Origin: an uncultured Mycoplasmatota bacterium
GTDB taxonomy: Bacteria > Bacillota_I > Bacilli_A > RF39 > UBA660
Direction: 5' to 3'
DNA: 56,778 bases
Assembly (NCBI GenBank): GCA_900551525.1
Contig: URWD01000003.1
Span: forward strand, 1-56,778
Below are positions 52,073 to 56,778 of the stretch, piece after piece (position 1 is the first letter of the stretch; every line of letters starts with the position of its first letter). Made by a program: the position numbers and the translations under genes. The notes below the pieces were generated by a model. It saw nothing but the letters and a program-made list of their open reading frames with translations. It did not search any database and was not told the DNA's origin.

Positions 52073-53008
52073 CTAACTGCATGTATAACCACTAGCTGTC
52101 ATTTCAAAATATATAACTTTGGCATCTGTTCCAAATGGGTATATTGTCTTTAAATTTAATGTGTCACTTTTAACGGAAGATAAATTTATAATAGTTTTAA
52201 AACTTAATAAACCATTTTCAAGTGTTATATTTGATGATACTCCTTCAATATTGTTGTAAGTAGTTTGTAACGCTTGATAATTATTATATAAATTGTTAAA
52301 GTTTGCATCTGTAGTATTAACTTCATAAATCAAATTTGTTGCATATACTTTGTTACTATTTAATAAATATTCTACTTTTTCATAGTTTTTAGTACAAGTT
52401 AAGGTTGCTACTCCTTCTTCAGGTACAGTAACAATATGTGATGGATACTCTTCTTCAGATATCTTAACTAATGATATTATTGATGCACTACTATCACTTA
52501 AATCATAAGTAGCATCTGCTTCAGAACTTGGACTAATAATATCTTGTAAATAAATTCTTTGAAGTAATTTTTTGTTGTCACTATATAAATTTATAAAATA
52601 ATGTGCATCTTTTAGTTCTAAAACTTCACTAGTTAAATTCGTAATTTTAAACTTAATTGTATTGTTTTCAATGTTGAAATTACTTATTTTAAAACTTTCT
52701 TCTGTTATTTCAAGATCATTTGCTATTTTGTATTCTTTTACTGATGTTTCATCTTTTGTATCATCTTCTTTTTTGTTATCTTTACTAGGTGTATTTGGCA
52801 CTACTACATCTGGATTAAGATAACTATTTATATATGCTGATATTTCTGGTAAGTAGATGACACCAGCAATAAAGATTATGAATATGATAAATATCCAAAT
52901 CATTCCAAAAACATTTGCTTTCTTTTTATCTTGTACAACAGCTAAGGTTGTTGGTACTAATTCTTCTTCTGAAATAACTATTTGTTTTTTCTTAGCCAAT
53001 TTAATCAT
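52073..53008 (-). CDS. Membrane-anchored extracellular protein upstream of scpA
   Basis: 311 residues. A cytosolic basic start is followed by one helix (about 36-56) and an Asp/Lys/Glu-rich linker (about 75-92), then an extracellular beta-sandwich-like domain (TEESFKISNFNIENNTIKFKITN, like FxLYD/DUF-type domains of Firmicutes). Two cysteines lie at about 211 and 310. It starts at an ATG (53008) whose ribosome site overlaps it; a TTG at 52999 would be better placed. Co-transcribed with scpA. Function unknown. Confidence 0.55.
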   Translation of the reverse strand: MIKLAKKKQIVISEEELVPTTLAVVQDKKKANVFGMIWIFIIFIIFIAGVIYLPEISAYINSYLNPDVVVPNTPSKDNKKEDDTKDETSVKEYKIANDLEITEESFKISNFNIENNTIKFKITNLTSEVLELKDAHYFINLYSDNKKLLQRIYLQDIISPSSEADATYDLSDSSASIISLVKISEEEYPSHIVTVPEEGVATLTCTKNYEKVEYLLNSNKVYATNLIYEVNTTDANFNNLYNNYQALQTTYNNIEGVSSNITLENGLLSFKTIINLSSVKSDTLNLKTIYPFGTDAKVIYFEMTASGYTCS

Positions 53009-53065
53009 CCCATTTCATTCTACTTTAAATTATACTATAATTTCTAGGTATAAACAAGAAAAAAT

Positions 53066-53109
53066 TAAAAATAAAAAATACTTAATTGAATTTAATTTCA
53101 TAAGTATTT
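53066..53109 (-). terminator. Terminator of the UPF0316-like gene
   Basis: AAATACTTA (53076-53084) pairs perfectly with TAAGTATTT (53101-53109); T-rich sequence follows on the minus strand. Confidence 0.65.
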
Positions 53110-53116
53110 AATATTT

Positions 53117-53629
53117 TTATTTTATAAGTCCATTTTGGGCATATTTTGTTTCATTTATGACTACGAAAGCATCTGGGTCATTACTTCTTACTATGTGAGT
53201 AAGTGTTTTTAATTTTGATTTATTAAGCTGAATCATTAACATTGTTTTGTCTTCATTATCTTGAGGATTTTTTAGATCTATTGCTGAGGCACCAAAACCT
53301 GCTTTTCTTATTTCTTCAAGCATCTTTTTGACTTTACTTGTTTTGGTTGTAACTTGAACTCCAATTAATCCATCAACAAAATTATTTGATATAAAACCAC
53401 CTATATAAGTTCCTGTTGCATAACCAGCTGAATAACATATTGGAATTAGTATTGATGTTACATCTGTTGTTAAGGCTTCTCTAGCTACTAAAAACCAAAT
53501 TAATACTTCAAAAAATGCAATAAAGGCCGGAGTAAATCTTCGACCTCTTACAACTAATACTGTTCTAATTGTACCTAATGTAACATCAATGATTCTGGCA
53601 AAAAATATTTTTAAACAAAGTAGTAACAT
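53117..53629 (-). CDS. UPF0316/DUF2179 membrane protein, YebE-like
   Basis: 170 residues: three membrane helices (DVTLGTIRTVLVVRG, FEVLIWFLVAREAL, YATGTYIGGFI) and a C-terminal DUF2179 domain (about 87-165). The layout and length match B. subtilis YebE. The DUF2179 part resembles regulatory ligand-binding domains; no ligand is known. AAGGA precedes the ATG. It is downstream of the zinc-ribbon gene by 12 bp. Confidence 0.85.
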   Translation of the reverse strand: MLLLCLKIFFARIIDVTLGTIRTVLVVRGRRFTPAFIAFFEVLIWFLVAREALTTDVTSILIPICYSAGYATGTYIGGFISNNFVDGLIGVQVTTKTSKVKKMLEEIRKAGFGASAIDLKNPQDNEDKTMLMIQLNKSKLKTLTHIVRSNDPDAFVVINETKYAQNGLIK

Positions 53630-53641
53630 ATTTTCACATCC

Positions 53642-53908
53642 TTATATATTAATTAATATGGTCAAAATTATTAAAATTACAAGTACAACTGAAATTATTA
53701 TTAACCCAAGTACTTTATTTTCTTTAACTTCACGATATTCTACATTATTTTGATGTCCATATTTTTCGCTCAAAAGTACAATTCTTTCGTTGTTTTTATC
53801 TTTCATTTTATTTTGATAACTTATTTGTTTTTGGTCCATTAAGGCTCCACAGAATTTGCAAACCATTCCATCACTTGGAAGAGGACTTCCGCATCTGTTA
53901 CATTTCAT
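53642..53908 (-). CDS. Zinc-ribbon protein with C-terminal membrane helix
   Basis: 88 residues. MKCNRCGSPLPSDGMVCKFCG has two CxxC knuckles for one zinc ion; then comes a charged linker and one helix (about 67-87). Topology would put the ribbon in the cytosol. It overlaps the surface protein gene upstream as TAATG and is translated with it. Function unknown. Confidence 0.65.
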   Translation of the reverse strand: MKCNRCGSPLPSDGMVCKFCGALMDQKQISYQNKMKDKNNERIVLLSEKYGHQNNVEYREVKENKVLGLIIISVVLVILIILTILINI

Positions 53909-55935
53909 TAACTTAAATCCTTTCCTAAGTATGTTAAATATGCATATCCATTGCCAGCATGTCCAGTTTCTGTAGCACCAGTTGGTGATGTTATTGATTC
54001 ATTTCCAGCTTTCATTGAAGCATTTGTTAAATAGTATGAACTATTAAGTAAACATCCAGATGGATAATTTGAAGCGGTACTAGAAGTATAAATGTATCCT
54101 GAACCTCCACCGCCACCACGGTCATCATCACCTGAACCATCTGGTACGTTTCCTGAACCACCATACCAGCCGCCGCCGCCTGCTCCACCATAACCACTAC
54201 TTAAGTAGACACCGCCGCCGCCAAAGCCAAATCCTCCGGCATAATTAGCTAATGTATTTGAATTTAAACCAGTTGTTGTTTGGGTTGTTATTGTGTATGA
54301 TGCTGAATAACCTGAATATGTTTGAGTTCCGCCTTTTCCACCATAGTTACCTACAGCAGAATAACTTTCTGTACTTGAACCACCAGTTGTTCCACCGCCA
54401 TACATACCCTTTTTACCGGTAGCTCCATCTGAACCACCACCGCCAGCTACAATTACACGGGCAAGTAACGAATCTGTGTTAATACGTATATCGGTACCAC
54501 CGCCACCGCCATAATACTTATAACGGTAGCCGCCACCATTGTAACCTCCTGCACATATAGTTGAACCACAACCAGATGAACCATTTCCACCAGCTCCACC
54601 AGTGTGAATGTAAAGAACATCTCCAGCATTTAGATATATTGTTCCTTCAGCATATCCACCACGACCTGAATTTCCTTCAGTAGTTCTGTATCCGCCTTGA
54701 GCTCCCCATACTCTCATTTTGTAGTAGCCTGAAACAATCACATTAAATTGTTGTGCAGAATTTTGATAATCAAATGGTTTATCTAAAACATAGTCAGTTG
54801 TTGCTGTGGTTGTTAAAATTCCTGATGTATTTCCAGATGCATCTACAGAATAAGCTTTAAAAGTAAATTCTGTAAGTGGTGTTAAATTTGTAAATGTATA
54901 ACTATTTGATGTGCTTGTTACATATGTTGCACCATTATCTTTAGAATAGTAATAAGTAGTTGGTGTAACACCGATATTGCTATTAGTTAAATTTATTGTT
55001 ACATTTTGACCATTAACGATGTTTTGCATACTTTCAAGTATTGGTCCTGAACCAACATTTAAATATGCTACACAATTTGTTCTATTTGTTGCAGCTATTA
55101 TTATTTTTTGATTTTTCATACTCATTGTTGATGTACCTGTACAAGCAGATTTAGCACCTATTTCATAGAAGTTATTTGTTGGTATTTTATCTACTTCAAA
55201 ATATGTTGATGAACCTTTCTTTGATTGAACATAAATCTTTAAGGCAATATCTACATCCATTGCATCCATATAAGCTTTACATATTGCACCTTTTTTACTG
55301 GCATTAACTGTAAAGTTTTGTTTATTTGTATCAAATGTTACTGTTGAATCTGTTACATGTGTATTTAAATCATCGGCATATACACAATAAGATTTGCTAC
55401 TATTAAATTCATATCCTATTGATGGTAATGATGTTGTTTCAAGCTTTGTATATACTCCGTTTCCTACTCCATCACTATTGACATTTTCGGCATATACTTC
55501 AAGGGTTATATCTAGGCTTGCTGTTGATTTAAAATATAAATAACAAACATCATGTCCGGTTGCATTTATGCTTGCATCATATGTACTTGCATTATAATTT
55601 ATTGTTCCACCATTTGTACAATAACTCATGCTTGCTTCATATTTATAACCTGCTTTTGGTATATACGGATATACAGAGTAACTATTAACTCCATTTCCAT
55701 TTGTATCTCTATCTTCAGCCATGATTCTAACATCTAAATCAGGAATTTTAGGGGTTGTACTAAGTATAACTGGTGTAGTATCTACAACTTGGTAAAATGC
55801 ATATGAAACTATTAATCCTACACATGCTAAAATTACTACTATAGCTATGCTTACCAGTAGAATTTTATATTTATTTAAAAGATTTGTTACATCTTTATTT
55901 AGGATTTTTTTTAATTTTACGCGTAATTTATCCAT
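53908..55935 (-). CDS. Surface protein with three two-Cys modules, fibronectin-III-like domain and ALK/LTK-like glycine-rich domain
   Basis: 675 residues. The N-terminal helix at about 24-48 ends in SYAFYQV. Three related modules follow, with Cys pairs C106/C131, C184/C219 and C265/C288. About 300-378 is an FnIII-like domain (TNSNIGVTPTTYYYSKDNGATYV, PLTEFTFKAYSVDASGN). About 385-670 is a glycine-rich domain (FNVIVSGYYKMRVWGAQGG, GGYAEGTIYLNAGDVLYIHTG, LARVIVAGGGGSDG), like the ALK/LTK glycine-rich domain of animal receptors, which also occurs in bacterial surface proteins. No sorting signal; the membrane helix probably anchors it. GAGG precedes the ATG. A binding role is inferred. Confidence 0.75.
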   Translation of the reverse strand: MDKLRVKLKKILNKDVTNLLNKYKILLVSIAIVVILACVGLIVSYAFYQVVDTTPVILSTTPKIPDLDVRIMAEDRDTNGNGVNSYSVYPYIPKAGYKYEASMSYCTNGGTINYNASTYDASINATGHDVCYLYFKSTASLDITLEVYAENVNSDGVGNGVYTKLETTSLPSIGYEFNSSKSYCVYADDLNTHVTDSTVTFDTNKQNFTVNASKKGAICKAYMDAMDVDIALKIYVQSKKGSSTYFEVDKIPTNNFYEIGAKSACTGTSTMSMKNQKIIIAATNRTNCVAYLNVGSGPILESMQNIVNGQNVTINLTNSNIGVTPTTYYYSKDNGATYVTSTSNSYTFTNLTPLTEFTFKAYSVDASGNTSGILTTTATTDYVLDKPFDYQNSAQQFNVIVSGYYKMRVWGAQGGYRTTEGNSGRGGYAEGTIYLNAGDVLYIHTGGAGGNGSSGCGSTICAGGYNGGGYRYKYYGGGGGTDIRINTDSLLARVIVAGGGGSDGATGKKGMYGGGTTGGSSTESYSAVGNYGGKGGTQTYSGYSASYTITTQTTTGLNSNTLANYAGGFGFGGGGVYLSSGYGGAGGGGWYGGSGNVPDGSGDDDRGGGGGSGYIYTSSTASNYPSGCLLNSSYYLTNASMKAGNESITSPTGATETGHAGNGYAYLTYLGKDLS

Positions 55936-56080
55936 ATGCCTCTAACCTATCCTATTAATAATTTTAAAATAAAATGTCCTTAAAGTCAATTACTTATAAT
56001 AAATTTATTTATAAATATTTTATTGATGTGTAAATTTATTATACCCTAAGTATTTAACCCAATACATATTTTAGGTAAAA

Positions 56081-56089
56081 CATACTATA
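56081..56089 (+). promoter_or_regulatory. Sporulation-type -10 (sigma-K/sigma-E-like) upstream of cotJ locus
   Basis: CATACTATA matches the sigma-K -10 pattern CATAnnnTA, with ACA about 14 bp upstream (ending at 56066) as a possible -35. It lies 19 bp before the cotJ start codon. Sigma-E uses a similar -10 and is the usual factor for cotJ in Bacillus. Confidence 0.5.
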
Positions 56090-56107
56090 AGTTAGGGAGG
56101 AAAATTT

Positions 56108-56542
56108 ATGTTATTTGATGATAATTTAGGTTTCTTTGGATTTACAATACCTAAAGAAGTAAAATTTGATAAAACTAATATGCTTACTAGTGTACCAACT
56201 GGATTTACTAAAGGAAATATGTTTCAAGATGAATATGTTCCTTATAAAGATTATAAACCAGCTAAAATTGTAGCTAAAAATGAACAAGAAGAATTACTTT
56301 TAGAAATTATGGCATTATCTTTTGCAATTAATGATTTGAATATTTACTTAGATTTACATCCAGAAGATGCACAAATGTTAAAAAAATTTAAAGAACTTAC
56401 AGAAAAATCATGTGAAAAAGAAATGGAATATGTAAAGTGTTATGGTCCACTTGAAGTTATGGATAATGAATCTATTAATAAATTTGAATGGATTAATAAC
56501 CCTTGGCCATGGGAAAATACTGGAGGGACTAAATATGTTTAA
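56108..56542 (+). CDS. cotJB: Spore coat protein CotJB with CotJA-like N-terminus
   Basis: 144 residues. About 60-135 is CotJB: EEQLLEIMALSF-type core (seen here as EELLLEIMALSFAINDLNIYLDLHP) and the C-terminal YGPLEV...FEWINNPWPWE. CotJB alone is usually about 85-100 residues. The first 50 residues, including TSVPTGFTKGNMFQDEYVPY, look like the CotJA-type P..F..G..F...Y pattern, so this is probably a CotJA-CotJB fusion or extended form. CotJ proteins lie in the spore coat with CotJC, a manganese-catalase homologue. GGGAGG precedes the ATG. It overlaps cotJC by 8 bp. Confidence 0.8.
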   Translation: MLFDDNLGFFGFTIPKEVKFDKTNMLTSVPTGFTKGNMFQDEYVPYKDYKPAKIVAKNEQEELLLEIMALSFAINDLNIYLDLHPEDAQMLKKFKELTEKSCEKEMEYVKCYGPLEVMDNESINKFEWINNPWPWENTGGTKYV

Positions 56543-56741
56543 ATATGTAAAACATTTGGCTTATCCAATTAGTGTTACTAAGAAAGATTTAAAAATGGCT
56601 AAATTAATTATTACACAAGTTGGAGGATATGCTGGAGAACTTGGAGCAACACTTAGATATTTTCACCAAAAATTTACGATGCCAGATGAAAAAGGAAGAG
56701 CCCTTTTAAACGACATAGCCACTGAAGAATTGACACAATAA
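56535..56741 (+). CDS. cotJC: CotJC-type manganese catalase, truncated reading frame
   Basis: 68 residues from the ATG at 56535 (GGAGGG 7 bp upstream). MFKYVKHLAYPISV, MAKLIITQVGGYAGELGATLRYFHQKFTMP and NDIATEEL follow CotJC closely, but the frame ends TEELTQ then TAA where CotJC continues TEELAHLE. Full CotJC is about 190 residues. The His after TEEL is a di-manganese ligand, so this product would lack the metal site. Shifting one base gives only a short unrelated tail. Window end is 37 bp further, so the cause cannot be seen. Confidence 0.65.
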   Translation: MFKYVKHLAYPISVTKKDLKMAKLIITQVGGYAGELGATLRYFHQKFTMPDEKGRALLNDIATEELTQ

Positions 56742-56778
56742 CTTTATCATAAATAAAAGCCACAAGTAAAATAAGAAG

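Noticed and set aside
1..56778. TGA-as-tryptophan (Mollicutes code)
   Set aside because: TGA ends several well-bounded genes (for example DUF3800 and the YmfH-like gene) and TGG encodes Trp, so the standard code applies.
1..56778. CRISPR arrays, rRNA genes and complete insertion sequences
   Set aside because: No regularly spaced repeats, no rRNA-like segments and no transposase gene with terminal repeats were seen; only an Rpn-type fragment at 5781.

Overview
This is a low-GC, AT-rich window from a spore-forming relative of the Bacilli with a reduced, Mollicutes-like flavour. Evidence for this: Bacillus-type housekeeping genes and operons (rpsD with a structured leader, scpA-scpB, a pcrA..ligA cluster, a ymfF/ymfH-like M16 pair, csaA, typA, lysS, clpC), a YjcZ-type sporulation peptide and a cotJ locus, and an Acholeplasma-type diacylglycerol glucosyltransferase. 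TGA acts as a stop codon and TGG encodes Trp, so the genetic code is standard. An uncultured gut Bacilli lineage (RF39-like) is my inference; the sequence does not prove it.

Layout. 0-3 kb: a ZIP metal transporter cut by the window edge and two secreted proteins with SipW/TasA-like N-termini. 3-11.3 kb: a clpC-like unfoldase, an unknown gene, an eroded Rpn-type nuclease remnant, a polytopic permease, two tandem paralogues of unknown function, and lysS. 11.3-17.5 kb: a surface-biology block with a secreted protein carrying a sorting-like C-terminus, divergent from a class B sortase with a large cytosolic N-terminal domain, then membrane-anchored unknowns and a SanA-like protein. 17.6-23.9 kb: a lipid glycosyltransferase, a SufS-type cysteine desulfurase, a candidate small RNA with its own promoter and terminator, a DUF3800 protein, an FtsW/RodA-family polymerase, a YjcZ peptide and a membrane-anchored XRE regulator. 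24.0-25.5 kb: one intact elongator tRNA-Met and two eroded tRNA-Met 3' halves around csaA and an orphan gene, which look like integration scars. 25.5-33.7 kb: a frameshifted CAP-domain surface protein, small membrane proteins, a Ca2+ P-type ATPase, an orphan holin-like gene, typA and rpsD.

33.7-38.3 kb: a five-gene, mostly overlapping operon encoding a small membrane protein, a radical SAM/SPASM enzyme, an HD dGTPase-like protein and two M16 peptidase-family proteins. 38.4-47.9 kb: an acidic membrane protein, three stacked hairpins, then the translationally linked operon pcrA, nucleotidyltransferase, ligA, a membrane protein, a solute-binding/degenerate-GGDEF protein and a YihY-family protein. 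47.9-53.1 kb: a small two-helix membrane protein, a large surface protein divergent from a ribbon-helix-helix regulator with a tandem 12-bp repeat upstream, a DUF6512 protein, scpB, scpA and a membrane protein. 53.1-56.8 kb: a UPF0316-like protein, a zinc-ribbon protein, a surface protein with an ALK/LTK-like glycine-rich domain, and a cotJ locus whose CotJC reading frame stops inside its metal-binding motif.

The strongest leads are the sortase (cytosolic domain, catalytic Arg replaced by Lys), the tRNA-Met scars, the radical SAM plus M16 operon, the free-standing small RNA, the shared two-cysteine modules in surface proteins, and the regulator with its repeat beside a surface-protein gene.
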